Source of the DNA: Nocardioides dokdonensis FR1436
Lineage (GTDB): Bacteria > Actinomycetota > Actinomycetes > Propionibacteriales > Nocardioidaceae
Assembly: GCF_001653335.1 (NCBI RefSeq)
Contig: NZ_CP015079.1
Coordinates: 3,720,001-3,784,000, forward strand
Direction of reading: 5' to 3'
Length of the DNA: 64,000 bases
Shown here: positions 43,535 to 52,220 of the stretch, piece after piece
Position numbering within the stretch: the first letter of the stretch is position 1
How the letters are laid out: each line of letters starts with the position of its first letter
Notes under the pieces: model-generated
Database searches by the model: none
What the model was told of the DNA's origin: nothing
What the model saw: the letters and a program-made list of their open reading frames with translations, nothing else
Position numbers and translations under genes: made by a program

Positions 43535-45526
43535 ATGTCCTACTTCGTCACCGGCGCCACCGGGTTCATCGGCCGCTTCCTCGTCGAGGAGCTGCTCGAC
43601 CACCGTGACGGCGAGGTGTTCGTGCTCGTGCGCGCGGGCTCGCTGGCGCGCATGGAGGCGCTGATCCGCCGCTGGGGGTCCACCCGGGTCACGCCGGTCG
43701 TAGGTGACCTGTCGGCCGACGGCCTCGGGGTCGACCCGTCCTGGGTCGCCGAGCACCGGGGCGAGATCGAGCACTTCTTCCACCTCGCGGCGATCTACGA
43801 CATGACCGCCGACGACGCCACGAACGAGACGATGAACGTCGGGGGCACGCGCCAGGCGCTCGCCCTGGCCGGGGCGCTGGAGGTCGGCTGCTTCCACCAG
43901 GTCAGCTCCGTGGCGGCGGCCGGGGAGTTCCAGGGGGCCTTCGACGAGACGATGTTCGACGAGGGCCAGCACCTGCCCTCGCCGTACCACCGCACGAAGT
44001 ACGAGTCGGAGCGGATCGTGCGCGAGGAGGCGAGCGTCCCGTGGCGGATCTACCGGCCCTCGATCGTGGTCGGCGACTCGCAGACCGGTGCGATGGACAA
44101 GATCGACGGTCCCTACTACTTCTTCTCGCTGATGAAGACGATGCGCGACGCGCTGCCCGCCTGGCTGCCCCTGGGCTCCGTCGACATGGGCGACACCAAC
44201 GTGGTGCCGGTCGACTACGTGGTCAAGGCGATGGACCACCTGGCCCACCTCCCCGGCCACGACGGCGAGGCCTTCCACCTGGTCAACCCCGAGCCGCAGC
44301 CGGTCGTCGACATGATCAACGCCTTCTGCGCCGCGGCCGGAGCGCCGACCTTCGCGCTGGGGCTCGACCGCGGGCTGGTCCGCCGGCTGCCGCGAGCGAT
44401 CCAGCCCGCCGGTCTGCTCTCGGCCGTCGGCCGGCTCGGGCCGCTGCAGTCGGCGCTCGACCTCATCACCAGCCGGTTCGGCGTGCCGGCCGAGGTGCTG
44501 GCGCACACCAGCTTCAGCGCTGTCTTCGACTCCCGGCGCACCGAGCGGGCGCTGGCCGGCTCCGGCATCGCCGTGCCCGACCTGGAGTCCTACGCACGCA
44601 CGCTCTACTGCTACTGGGAGGAGCACCTCGACGAGACCACGGCCCGCGACCCCCGGATCCGTGCGGCGCTCCAGGGCAAGTACGTCGTCATCACCGGCGC
44701 CTCGTCGGGCATCGGGCAGGTCACCGCGCACAAGGTCGCCCAGGCCGGCGGCATCCCGGTGCTGGTGGCGCGCGGCAAGGACAAGCTCGAGGACGTGCGG
44801 GCGATGATCGAGGTGCGCGGCGGGCAGGCCCTGGTCTACCCCTGCGACCTCTCCGACCTCGACGCGATCGACGCCCTGTGCGTGCAGCTGTGCGCCGAGC
44901 TGCCCTCGGTCGACTTCGTGATCAACAACGCCGGCCGCTCGATCCGCCGCTCGCTGCGGCTCTCCCACGACCGGTTCCACGACTTCGAGCGCACCATGGC
45001 GCTCAACTACTTCGGCGCGATCCGGTTGGTGATGGGCCTGCTGCAGACGATGCAGGAGCAGAAGCGCGGCCACGTGGTCAACGTCAGCTCGATCGGCGTG
45101 CAGACCAACCCGCCGCGGTTCTCCGCCTACGTCGCCTCGAAGTCGGCGCTGGACTCGTGGAGCAACGTGGTGGCCTCCGAGCTCGTGGGCGACGGCGTCA
45201 CCTTCACCGGCATCCACATGCCGCTGGTGCGCACGCCGATGATCGCGCCGACCAAGATCTACGACAAGTTCCCCACGATCTCACCGGCGCAGGCCGCCGA
45301 CCTGGTCATCGAGGCGATGGTCGAGCGTCCGCACGAGATCAACACGCTGCTCGGCAACGCCGGCGCGATCGCGCACACCGTGGCGCCCAAGCTGACCTTC
45401 CGGCTGCTCAACATGGCCTACCACGTCTTCCCCGACTCCGCCGCCGCCAAGGGCGAGGGCTCCTCCGGCACGCGGGAGACCGAGCAGATCATGCTCGCCA
45501 AGATCTTCAAGGGCATCCACTGGTAG
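43535..45526 (+). CDS. Fatty acyl-CoA reductase, fused extended and classical SDR domains
   Basis: A 663-residue two-domain reductase. Residues about 1-360 are an extended SDR thioester reductase (FVTGATGFIGRFLVEEL, catalytic YHRTKYESE). Residues 380-640 are a classical SDR (YVVITGASSGIGQVTAHK, with SSIGV and YVASKSALDSW). This layout equals mycobacterial AcrA1 (Rv3391) and the Marinobacter-type alcohol-forming fatty acyl-CoA reductases, which reduce acyl-CoA through aldehyde to fatty alcohol for wax esters. Both domains keep Tyr-x3-Lys. Lipid storage is the likely pathway. Confidence 0.88.
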   Translation: MSYFVTGATGFIGRFLVEELLDHRDGEVFVLVRAGSLARMEALIRRWGSTRVTPVVGDLSADGLGVDPSWVAEHRGEIEHFFHLAAIYDMTADDATNETMNVGGTRQALALAGALEVGCFHQVSSVAAAGEFQGAFDETMFDEGQHLPSPYHRTKYESERIVREEASVPWRIYRPSIVVGDSQTGAMDKIDGPYYFFSLMKTMRDALPAWLPLGSVDMGDTNVVPVDYVVKAMDHLAHLPGHDGEAFHLVNPEPQPVVDMINAFCAAAGAPTFALGLDRGLVRRLPRAIQPAGLLSAVGRLGPLQSALDLITSRFGVPAEVLAHTSFSAVFDSRRTERALAGSGIAVPDLESYARTLYCYWEEHLDETTARDPRIRAALQGKYVVITGASSGIGQVTAHKVAQAGGIPVLVARGKDKLEDVRAMIEVRGGQALVYPCDLSDLDAIDALCVQLCAELPSVDFVINNAGRSIRRSLRLSHDRFHDFERTMALNYFGAIRLVMGLLQTMQEQKRGHVVNVSSIGVQTNPPRFSAYVASKSALDSWSNVVASELVGDGVTFTGIHMPLVRTPMIAPTKIYDKFPTISPAQAADLVIEAMVERPHEINTLLGNAGAIAHTVAPKLTFRLLNMAYHVFPDSAAAKGEGSSGTRETEQIMLAKIFKGIHW

Positions 45527-45527
45527 G

Positions 45528-46406
45528 TCAGCCGCGCTCCACGGGGCGGTCGGGGTCGGCGCTCCACTCGCTCCAGGACCCGACGTACAACGCCGCCCGC
45601 ACACCGGCGACCTCCATCGCCAGCACGTCGTGGCAAGCGGTGACGCCGGAGCCGCAGTACGCCGCCACGTCGGCGCCGGGGACCGCGCCCACGCTCGCGT
45701 AGGTCTCGCGCAGGGCGTCGGCGTCGCGGAACGTGCCGTCGTCGGACAGGTTGGCGCCGGTGGGCACGTTGACCGCGCCGGGCACGTGGCCCGCGACCGG
45801 GTCCATCGGCTCGACCTCGCCGCGGTAGCGCTCCGGGGCGCGGGCATCGACGAGCACGTCGACGTCGAGGACGCTCCCGAGCGGCACGACCGGCATCTCG
45901 CCGGGACTGGCGGTGAAGCCACCGGGCGTCGGCTCGACCGGCGCGGTGTCGACGGTGTCGGTGGTCTCGACGGGGCCGCCGGCGCGCAGCCACGCGGCCC
46001 AGCCGCCGTCAAGCACGCGCACGTCGCGGTGGCCGTGGTGGCGCAGCAGCCACCAGGCGCGCCCGGCCGCCAGCCCCGACCAGTCGTCGTACACGACCAC
46101 GGGGCGGTCGTCGTCGACCCCGAGGCGGCGCATCGCCGCCTCGAAGTCGGCGGCCTCGGGCAGCGGGTGCCGTCCACCGCCGTCGGGGCTGGTCGCCGGC
46201 GGGGCCGCGAGGTCGCGGTCGAGGTCGACGTACGCCGCCCCCGGGACGTGCCCGGCCGCGTGCTCGTCGGGGCCCGCAGGGCCGCCGAGCCGGTAGCGCA
46301 CGTCGAGCACCGTGACCCGCGGACCGGTCTGCTGGTCGAGGAGGTCGCGCAGCGCCGCAGCACTGATGAGGGGGCTGTTCCGGGGGTTGTCCTGGGGGCT
46401 GCTCAT
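45528..46406 (-). CDS. Two-domain rhodanese-type sulfurtransferase
   Basis: A 292-residue tandem rhodanese. The N-terminal domain is inactive (YDDWSG loop without Cys); the C-terminal domain has the active-site loop YCGSGVTACH with catalytic Cys. Such enzymes are thiosulfate or 3-mercaptopyruvate sulfurtransferases. ATG 46,406 is preferred to one 9 nt upstream because CACGAT lies 7 nt ahead of it. Convergent with the acyl-CoA reductase gene. Confidence 0.92.
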   Translation of the reverse strand: MSSPQDNPRNSPLISAAALRDLLDQQTGPRVTVLDVRYRLGGPAGPDEHAAGHVPGAAYVDLDRDLAAPPATSPDGGGRHPLPEAADFEAAMRRLGVDDDRPVVVYDDWSGLAAGRAWWLLRHHGHRDVRVLDGGWAAWLRAGGPVETTDTVDTAPVEPTPGGFTASPGEMPVVPLGSVLDVDVLVDARAPERYRGEVEPMDPVAGHVPGAVNVPTGANLSDDGTFRDADALRETYASVGAVPGADVAAYCGSGVTACHDVLAMEVAGVRAALYVGSWSEWSADPDRPVERG

Positions 46407-46453
46407 GACCGCCATCGTGCCGCACGGGCGTGGACGTGACAGGATCGCGCCCC

Positions 46454-47116
46454 GTGGCTGAACTGCACTTCTTCACCGGGACCATGGACTCGGGCAAGAG
46501 CACCCTGGCGCTCCAGACGAACCACAACCACGCCGCTCGCGGTCGGCAGGGACACATCTTCGTGACCCGCGACCGCGCCGGGCAGGGCCAGATCACCAGC
46601 CGGCTCGGGCTGACGCACGAGGCGCGCGAGATCGACGCCGACTTCGACTTCTGGCGCCACGTCGTCGACAGCCTGACCCGGGGCAGCCGCATCGACTACG
46701 TCATCTGCGACGAGGTGCAGTTCTACACCCGCCTGCAGGTCGACCAGCTCGCGAAGGTCGTCGACGAGCTGCAGATCGACGTCTTCGCCTTCGGCATCCT
46801 CACCGACTTCCGCACCGAGCTCTTCCCGGGGTCCGCGCGGATGGTCGAGCTCGCCGACCGGATGCACGTGCTCCAGGTCGAGGCGCTGTGCTGGTGCGGC
46901 AAGCGCGCCACGCACAACGCACGCACCGAGGACGGCGTCATGGTCACCGACGGCGAGGTCATCGTGGTCGGCGACGTCGACAGCCCTGCGCCCACCCCGG
47001 ACGCCGACGCCGACGTCGCCTACGAGGTCCTCTGCCGCCAGCACCACCGCCGCCGCCTCACCGCCGCCCGCGCCAAGGCGGTCTCGCTGGCGCCGGAGCC
47101 GTTGCCGTTCGGCTGA
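46454..47116 (+). CDS. tdk: Thymidine kinase
   Basis: A 220-residue class II thymidine kinase that phosphorylates thymidine for salvage. P-loop GTMDSGKST, the catalytic glutamate in CDEVQFY, and a zinc-binding C-terminal part (CWCGKRATHNAR and CRQHH). GTG 46,454 places the P-loop near the N-terminus as normal; upstream GTG codons are unlikely. Divergent from the sulfurtransferase. Confidence 0.95.
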   Translation: MAELHFFTGTMDSGKSTLALQTNHNHAARGRQGHIFVTRDRAGQGQITSRLGLTHEAREIDADFDFWRHVVDSLTRGSRIDYVICDEVQFYTRLQVDQLAKVVDELQIDVFAFGILTDFRTELFPGSARMVELADRMHVLQVEALCWCGKRATHNARTEDGVMVTDGEVIVVGDVDSPAPTPDADADVAYEVLCRQHHRRRLTAARAKAVSLAPEPLPFG

Positions 47117-47127
47117 TCGTCATCGCT

Positions 47128-47218
47128 GCTCGAGCGTTGTCGAGACCCGGCGACCCCCATCGTTGGTCGAGCAGCGAGGGCCGAAGGCTCGAGCGTTGTC
47201 GAGACCCGGTGACCCCCA
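47128..47218. repeat. Dispersed GC-rich repeat, copies 1 and 2
   Basis: GCTCGAGCGTTGTCGAGACC occurs at about 47,128 and again at about 47,188, each followed by GACCCCC. Copy 2 is longer and extends leftward to GGTCGAGCAGCGAGGGCCG at 47,165. A further related copy is at 47,773. Arms contain near-complementary CTCGAG/GTCGAG blocks, so each can fold. This looks like a dispersed REP-like family of the genome. Confidence 0.65.
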
Positions 47219-47246
47219 GACCACCCGCCGCGCGACCGACCGATGC

Positions 47247-47681
47247 TCACAGCTCGCGCAGGCGCTCCTCCATGCTGGCGGCGACCTTGTCGGCGAGCAC
47301 CTTCAGCGCGGCCGGCATCAGCGGCGTCGCGAGCTTGGCGGCACCCTGCGGCGTGAACTCGGCGTGGTACGTCACCGAGGTGCCCCCGGTCCCGGTGTCG
47401 CTGAAGGTGATGGTGTCGAGCAGCTGGATCGAGCCTGCGTCCCCCTCCAGCTGGAAGGTCCGGTGCTCGTCGAACCGGGTCACCGTGTAGTCGACCTCCT
47501 GCTCGGAGCCGAGGAGCTTCGAGACGTTGTGGTAGGTCGTCCCGACTCCCCCGTCACCCCCGGTGCGCACGGTGCTGACCGTCGGCGGGTCCCACTCCTC
47601 GCTGTTGCGGAAGTCGGTCAGGTAGTCCCAGACCTTGCTGATCGGCTGGTCGACGGTGACGGTGCGCTCGACTGACGGCAC
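47247..47681 (-). CDS. SRPBCC family (polyketide cyclase/START-like) protein
   Basis: A 144-residue SRPBCC-fold protein with N-terminal TVTVDQPISKVWDYLTDF and a C-terminal long helix ALKVLADKVAASMEERL. It probably binds a lipid or other hydrophobic ligand. GTG 47,681 was chosen because AAGGAGA lies 6 nt ahead of it. Substrate not known. Confidence 0.85.
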   Translation of the reverse strand: MPSVERTVTVDQPISKVWDYLTDFRNSEEWDPPTVSTVRTGGDGGVGTTYHNVSKLLGSEQEVDYTVTRFDEHRTFQLEGDAGSIQLLDTITFSDTGTGGTSVTYHAEFTPQGAAKLATPLMPAALKVLADKVAASMEERLREL

Positions 47682-47772
47682 GTGGCTCTCCTTGATCGGT
47701 GGATGGTTCCTCCCCCCACTACCCATCTCCCGCTCGCACCAGCCCCACCCCGCGGGTGACCCATGCACCGCC

Positions 47773-47817
47773 GGTCGAGCAGCGAGGGCCGAAGGCTCGA
47801 GCGACCGTCGAGACCCC
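47773..47817. repeat. Dispersed GC-rich repeat, copy 3
   Basis: The 31-nt block starting GGTCGAGCAGCGAGGGCCG is identical to 47,165-47,195 and is followed by a variant GTCGAGACC arm. It lies in the 204-bp gap between the SRPBCC gene and the DUF222 gene, close to the SOS-type promoter. Confidence 0.65.
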
Positions 47818-47851
47818 GCAAGACAACCACCCACAGATCCCCCAGAACCCC

Positions 47852-47879
47852 TTGACCCGAACACCAGTTCGAGTAAAGT
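47852..47879 (+). promoter_or_regulatory. Promoter with LexA-type SOS box for DUF222/HNH gene
   Basis: TTGACC (47,852-47,857), 16-bp spacer, TAAAGT (47,874-47,879), then 6 nt to the ATG at 47,886: a leaderless promoter. Filling the spacer is CCGAACACCAGTTCGA (47,857-47,872), which matches the actinobacterial LexA site CGAAC-N4-GTTCG exactly in both half-sites. LexA binding there would block polymerase directly. Confidence 0.8.
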
Positions 47880-47885
47880 AGGGAC

Positions 47886-49424
47886 ATGGCCACCCAGGAG
47901 CTGGAGCACTGCGACACTGCCGACGCGGTCCTCGCCTACGCCCGCTCCTCACGCGCAGCCCGCGACCGGGCCGAGGTCGACCTGTACGAGGCCACCGTCG
48001 CCTGGGCCGTCATGCACTCCACCTACGACGACCGCCAGGCGGCCGTGCTGCCGGGCACCGACATGATGATCGAGCTCGCCGGCCTCGGGGCGCCGGAGGT
48101 CAGTGAGTTCGCGATCATCGAGTACGGCACCGCGCTCGGGATGTCGAGCGACGCCGCGGTGCGCTACATCGCCCACGTCGTCGAGATCCGCTACCGCCTC
48201 CCCCGCCTGCACGCCCAGGTCGTGGCCGGCCGGGTGCCGGTGTGGCGGGCCAGCCGTGTCGCCGAAGCCACCCTCGGACTCCCGCCGGAGGGTGCCGCGT
48301 TCGTCGACCAGCACCTCGCCCCCGTCGCCGCCACCCTCTCCTACGCCGGGATCGACCGCCTCGTCGAAGAAGCCCGCGCCCGGTTCGACCCCGAGGAAGC
48401 CGAGGAACGGCGCCTGATCGCGGCCGAGACCCGCAACCTCGCCATCCACCTCGCCTCCGCCACCGCCGGCGGCCAGCAGGTCGACGGCACCGTCGACATC
48501 ACCGGCTGCCTCGACCTCGCCGACGCCCTCGACCTCGAGAACGCCCTCGCCCGCGAGGCCCGCAACCTCGCCCTCGCCGGCTCCGACCAGCCCCTCGACG
48601 TACGCCGCTCCCAAGCCGTCGGCGTCCTCGCCCGCGCCCAGACCACCCTCGACCTCACCGGCGACGACACCGCAGCCCGGGTGCCCGCACGGCAGGTGAT
48701 CCTCAACGTCCACCTCACCGACCAAGCCCTGCGCGGCGTCGACCCCACCACCACCGGCGCCGGCATCCACCTCGCCCGCATCGAGCAGACCCGCAGCCTC
48801 ACCACCCTCGACCAGGTCACCGAGTGGCTGCGCACCCCCGGCACCCAGGTCGCCTGGCGCACCATCACCGACCAGCCCAGCAATGTCCGTGGCGGCATCG
48901 ACGCCGAGGCGTTCGAGCACCCCTTCCGCACCCAGCCGACCCCGACCGGACCGCGCAGACAGCCGGCGCCGATCATCAGCCAAGACATCCGCTGGTTCGC
49001 CGACCACCCCGGACTCCAGGCCTTCCAACGCCGCCCCGTCGACCTCACCACCACCGAGACCGTCGACACCTACGAGATCCCCGAACGCCTCGCCGAACAG
49101 ACCCGCCAACGCCACCCCAGGTGCACCTTCCCGCACTGCACCCGACGGGCGCGACGCCGCAAGCCAGGTGAGACCCACCTCGACGTCGACCACATCAACG
49201 CCTACGACCCCGACGGCCCACCCGGCCAGACGAACACCCAGAACCTCGCGACCCTGTGCCGGCGCCACCACCGCGCCAAGACCCACACCGCCTGGCACTA
49301 CCGAGCGACACCGACCGGGTTCCTGTGGACCAGCCCCCAGGGCTACCAGTACCTCGTCGAACCCCTCACCACCACCGACCTCGGCCGACAGCCACCAGAC
49401 CCACCACCGACCCGGCCCGCATAG
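47886..49424 (+). CDS. DUF222 / HNH endonuclease family protein (copy 2), SOS-type promoter
   Basis: A 512-residue DUF222-HNH protein. Helical DUF222 domain over about residues 10-360; C-terminal HNH with CTFPHCTRRARRRK, LDVDHINAYDPDGP and LCRRHHRAKTH. ATG 47,886 is fixed by the promoter. It is only distantly related to the 23,515 copy. The LexA-type site in its promoter suggests DNA-damage induction, which would fit a nuclease acting on damaged or mobile DNA. Family function is not established. Confidence 0.9.
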   Translation: MATQELEHCDTADAVLAYARSSRAARDRAEVDLYEATVAWAVMHSTYDDRQAAVLPGTDMMIELAGLGAPEVSEFAIIEYGTALGMSSDAAVRYIAHVVEIRYRLPRLHAQVVAGRVPVWRASRVAEATLGLPPEGAAFVDQHLAPVAATLSYAGIDRLVEEARARFDPEEAEERRLIAAETRNLAIHLASATAGGQQVDGTVDITGCLDLADALDLENALAREARNLALAGSDQPLDVRRSQAVGVLARAQTTLDLTGDDTAARVPARQVILNVHLTDQALRGVDPTTTGAGIHLARIEQTRSLTTLDQVTEWLRTPGTQVAWRTITDQPSNVRGGIDAEAFEHPFRTQPTPTGPRRQPAPIISQDIRWFADHPGLQAFQRRPVDLTTTETVDTYEIPERLAEQTRQRHPRCTFPHCTRRARRRKPGETHLDVDHINAYDPDGPPGQTNTQNLATLCRRHHRAKTHTAWHYRATPTGFLWTSPQGYQYLVEPLTTTDLGRQPPDPPPTRPA

Positions 49425-49587
49425 ATCCAGCCGAGTTGCGACACCCCCGCCGCAGCAGCACCGCGACGGGGGCACCGGCACGCCCGGCAGCCAGGTCAGG
49501 CGACAAGAGTGTGGCGCTCCCGATCAACAGGGCTCACCCAGGACTCCACGCTCCAGCTGCCCGCCGACCTGACCTGCGAGTCCGGGG

Positions 49588-49872
49588 TCAGCGGGCCGGG
49601 TCTGGCCGCAGCATCCGCGCGTAGTACTCCAGGACCAGGGCGCTCACCAGCGCGAGGATCGACGGCACGGCCGGCAGGAACCGGTACGCCTGCACGTTGC
49701 TGGACCTGACCAGCCAGGCGAGCACGAGGATGGCGACCGCCCACCAGGCGACCGTCGCCAGCGGACGGACGACCGCCCACGCCACGCGGCGCTCACTCGC
49801 GCTCAGCATCGCCACGGGCGTGGGCACCGCTCGGTAGTCAGGTCCGCTTCCCGTCGGGACGTCACCGCTCAC
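49588..49872 (-). CDS. Small two-helix membrane protein
   Basis: A 94-residue protein with two membrane helices, PLATVAWWAVAILVLAWLV and FLPAVPSILALVSALVLEY, and an N-terminal hydrophilic part. GTG 49,872 follows a GAGGTGG site. No family is recognised. It is 68 bp downstream of the next SRPBCC gene on the same strand. Confidence 0.6.
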   Translation of the reverse strand: MSGDVPTGSGPDYRAVPTPVAMLSASERRVAWAVVRPLATVAWWAVAILVLAWLVRSSNVQAYRFLPAVPSILALVSALVLEYYARMLRPDPAR

Positions 49873-49939
49873 AGGTCCACCTCTCGAGTCGTGGAAGATC
49901 CCGGCCTCCACCTGAGGCCGCAGTCGCAGTCATCCTCCA

Positions 49940-50419
49940 TCACCGACCGGACCTGCCCGGCCGGGCACGCAGGTAGGCGTCCATTTGGCTCAGGGTCGAG
50001 GCGAAGGCCGCGCGGTGCACCTCGCCGTCGATCCCCTCGGGGACGTCCGTGGCCGTGATCGTGACCAGCGTCCCGCTCGGCACGGCCTCGAGCGTCCAGG
50101 TCATCGTCATCGTCCCGGCGAACCTGGGGTCGTCCGAGACGAAGTCGACCTCCTCCACGACGCGCGTGGGCGCCTCGACCACGACGAACCTGGCCTCCAC
50201 CACGTCCGTGTTGCCACCTGACTTGCCCGGGCCCGCCGGGTCGTCGTACGCGAGCACCATCCGGTAGCCGCCGCCCGCGCGGGCGTCGAACCAGTCGATG
50301 CGCCCCGTCATGCCCGCAGGCGGGAGCCAGGACGCGCGCGAGGCAGGATCGACCAGCGCAGCGAAGACCTCGGCGACCGCGGCGTGGACCGTCGCCGCAC
50401 CGCTGTCCGTGCGCGTCAC
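49940..50419 (-). CDS. SRPBCC/AHSA1-type protein
   Basis: A 159-residue AHSA1-like SRPBCC protein: VHAAVAEVFAALVDPASRAS start, WFDARAGGGYRMVLAYDD, and the family TMTWTLEAVPSGTLVTITAT strand. Such proteins bind hydrophobic ligands or act as co-chaperone-like factors. GTG 50,419 with GAGGGG before it. Function not defined. Confidence 0.85.
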   Translation of the reverse strand: MTRTDSGAATVHAAVAEVFAALVDPASRASWLPPAGMTGRIDWFDARAGGGYRMVLAYDDPAGPGKSGGNTDVVEARFVVVEAPTRVVEEVDFVSDDPRFAGTMTMTWTLEAVPSGTLVTITATDVPEGIDGEVHRAAFASTLSQMDAYLRARPGRSGR

Positions 50420-50509
50420 GTCCCCTCGATCCTGAGCCCGCACAGGGGCCACACGTCCGCCAGCACGAGCCCGAGCCTGCCAGGTCGACCGCCGCCCGGC
50501 CACGGGGTT

Positions 50510-51628
50510 TCAGTCGACGAGGACCGGGATCAGCATCTCGTCGGGCGTCAGCGAGCCGTGCATGCCCACGAGGCGGGCCTCGTAGGCCCAGTCGACGCTG
50601 GAGATCACCGCGGCGTCGCCCTGGCAGGCCACCACGACGTCTCCGATGCGGGGACGCACGGTCGGGTCGACCGCGCCGAACCAGCCGTGGGCGGTGGCCT
50701 CCTCGCGGGTGAGCACCTCGGCCTTGTCGCCGAGCACCGAGCGCCAGGTGGCGACCACGTCGTCCACAGCACCGCGCTGGCAGTAGAGCTGGCGGAAGCG
50801 GGCCTCCCCGCCGAAGAGCACGAGACCGTCGCGCAGCTCGTGCACGGTGTCGACGTCGACGCGCGACTCCAGCGGGGAGTCGACCATGCCGTGGTCGGCG
50901 ACGACGACCAGACGGGTGGCGGGCGGCAGCGCCTCGCGCAGCTGCTCGGCCTCGTGGTCGATCATCGCCAGCTGCTGGAGCCACTCGCTCGACGCGACGC
51001 CGTACCGGTGACCGGTCCAGTCGAGGTCGCCGTCGTAGAGGTAGGTCAGCGACGGCTGGTGCGCCCCGGCGGCGACCGTCGCGGCGAGGCGCTCCCCCAC
51101 CTTGTCCGCGCCGACGAAGTCGGCGCCGCGGTGCGCGACCATGGTCAGCCCGCTGCCCTCGAACTCGCGCTTGTTCACCACGCTCACCGCGACCCCGCGC
51201 TCGCGCAGCCGGGTGAAGGTGGTGGGGTGCGGCTGCCACTCGACGGGGTCGATGTCCTTCGGCCACATCAGCGCGTTGAGCAGCCTCTCGGTGCCCGGCA
51301 CCCGCGAGGTGAACCCCACGACGCCGTGCGCACCCGGGGGCAGCCCGGTGCCCAGCGACGTCAGGCTGGTCGCGGTCGTCGAGGGCACGCCCGCGGTGGC
51401 CTCCGGCGCCGCGCTGCGCAAGGAGGACAGGTACGGCGCCACGTGGGCGTAGCGCTCCAGCAGCCGGGACCCGAGCCCGTCGACGAGGAACAGCACGTAC
51501 GACGGTGCCTCGGGCAGCACCAGCCCGGCGTGCTCAGCGCCGTCGAGGCGCACCCCGAGGGCCGCACCGATCGCGGGCACCACGTCTGCCAGCGACCGGT
51601 CGCCGTAGCGGGGCGCCAGGAACGTCAC
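50510..51628 (-). CDS. Alkaline-phosphatase-superfamily phosphodiesterase/nucleotide pyrophosphatase
   Basis: A 372-residue member of the type I phosphodiesterase/nucleotide pyrophosphatase family. Metal site and nucleophile: VLFLVDGLGSRLLE with Asp, then PSTTATSLTSLGTG whose Thr is the usual nucleophile; later DGDLDWTGHRYG and VVADHGMVDSP supply the zinc-binding Asp and His. The start overlaps the DUF5998 stop by 4 nt. Substrate is likely a nucleotide or phosphodiester but cannot be named. Confidence 0.88.
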   Translation of the reverse strand: MTFLAPRYGDRSLADVVPAIGAALGVRLDGAEHAGLVLPEAPSYVLFLVDGLGSRLLERYAHVAPYLSSLRSAAPEATAGVPSTTATSLTSLGTGLPPGAHGVVGFTSRVPGTERLLNALMWPKDIDPVEWQPHPTTFTRLRERGVAVSVVNKREFEGSGLTMVAHRGADFVGADKVGERLAATVAAGAHQPSLTYLYDGDLDWTGHRYGVASSEWLQQLAMIDHEAEQLREALPPATRLVVVADHGMVDSPLESRVDVDTVHELRDGLVLFGGEARFRQLYCQRGAVDDVVATWRSVLGDKAEVLTREEATAHGWFGAVDPTVRPRIGDVVVACQGDAAVISSVDWAYEARLVGMHGSLTPDEMLIPVLVD

Positions 51629-52218
51629 GTCGCGGTCGGCGCCTGGTGGGTGCGCGCCGAGAGGGACTCGGCGAAGGACAGCAGCCCGGAGACGGCGTCC
51701 TTGCCGTCGGCGGCGGCCGAGACCCGCAGCGAGAAGTCGTCGGGCGCGAGGACGCCGGTGTAGCCGTGGTCGGCGTCGCAGGCCGGGTCGTTGCAGCCGG
51801 CCGGCTCGAGGTCCAGGCGGCTCACGCCGCCCCAGCCGATCGTCATCACGGCCTCGGCCGGGTGGCCGGGCCCGGAGGTCGGGTTGGCGACCATCCGGGT
51901 CACCACCACCGAGCGCACCGCGCTCAGGCGCACCGACTCGGTGGACGTGGAGGTGTAGGGCTCGGGCAGCAGGTCGTCGCCGGTGTGCTCGTCGGTGTGC
52001 GCCAGGACCAGCCGGCTCGGGGTCAGCACCACGACCGAGAGGTGGCGGCGCACCTCGTCGTGCTCGAAGGTCGGCTCGTGGTGGACGAAGAACGAGACCA
52101 CCTGCTCCCCGGAGATGGCGGATTCGACCCCCTCGCCGACGACCTCGGGGTAGTAGCCGGTGCGGTCGATCGCGGCGCGCAGCTCGCGCAGCCGGTCGCC
52201 CTCGGTGCGGGAACGCAT
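51625..52218 (-). CDS. DUF5998 family protein
   Basis: A 197-residue soluble protein of the DUF5998 family, found in actinobacteria next to the phosphodiesterase gene. Seen: RAAIDRTGYYPEVVGEGVES, FFVHHEPTFEHDEVRRHLSV and C-terminal GCNDPACDADHGYTG. Role unknown. Co-transcribed with the downstream phosphodiesterase by a 4-nt overlap. Confidence 0.85.
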   Translation of the reverse strand: MRSRTEGDRLRELRAAIDRTGYYPEVVGEGVESAISGEQVVSFFVHHEPTFEHDEVRRHLSVVVLTPSRLVLAHTDEHTGDDLLPEPYTSTSTESVRLSAVRSVVVTRMVANPTSGPGHPAEAVMTIGWGGVSRLDLEPAGCNDPACDADHGYTGVLAPDDFSLRVSAAADGKDAVSGLLSFAESLSARTHQAPTAT

Positions 52219-52220
52219 GC

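Noticed and set aside
43058..45217. A 719-codon open frame on the minus strand
   Set aside because: Antisense to sepH and the acyl-CoA reductase; low-complexity composition.
47128..47817. CRISPR array
   Set aside because: Only three unevenly spaced, variable copies and no cas genes; better described as a dispersed repeat.
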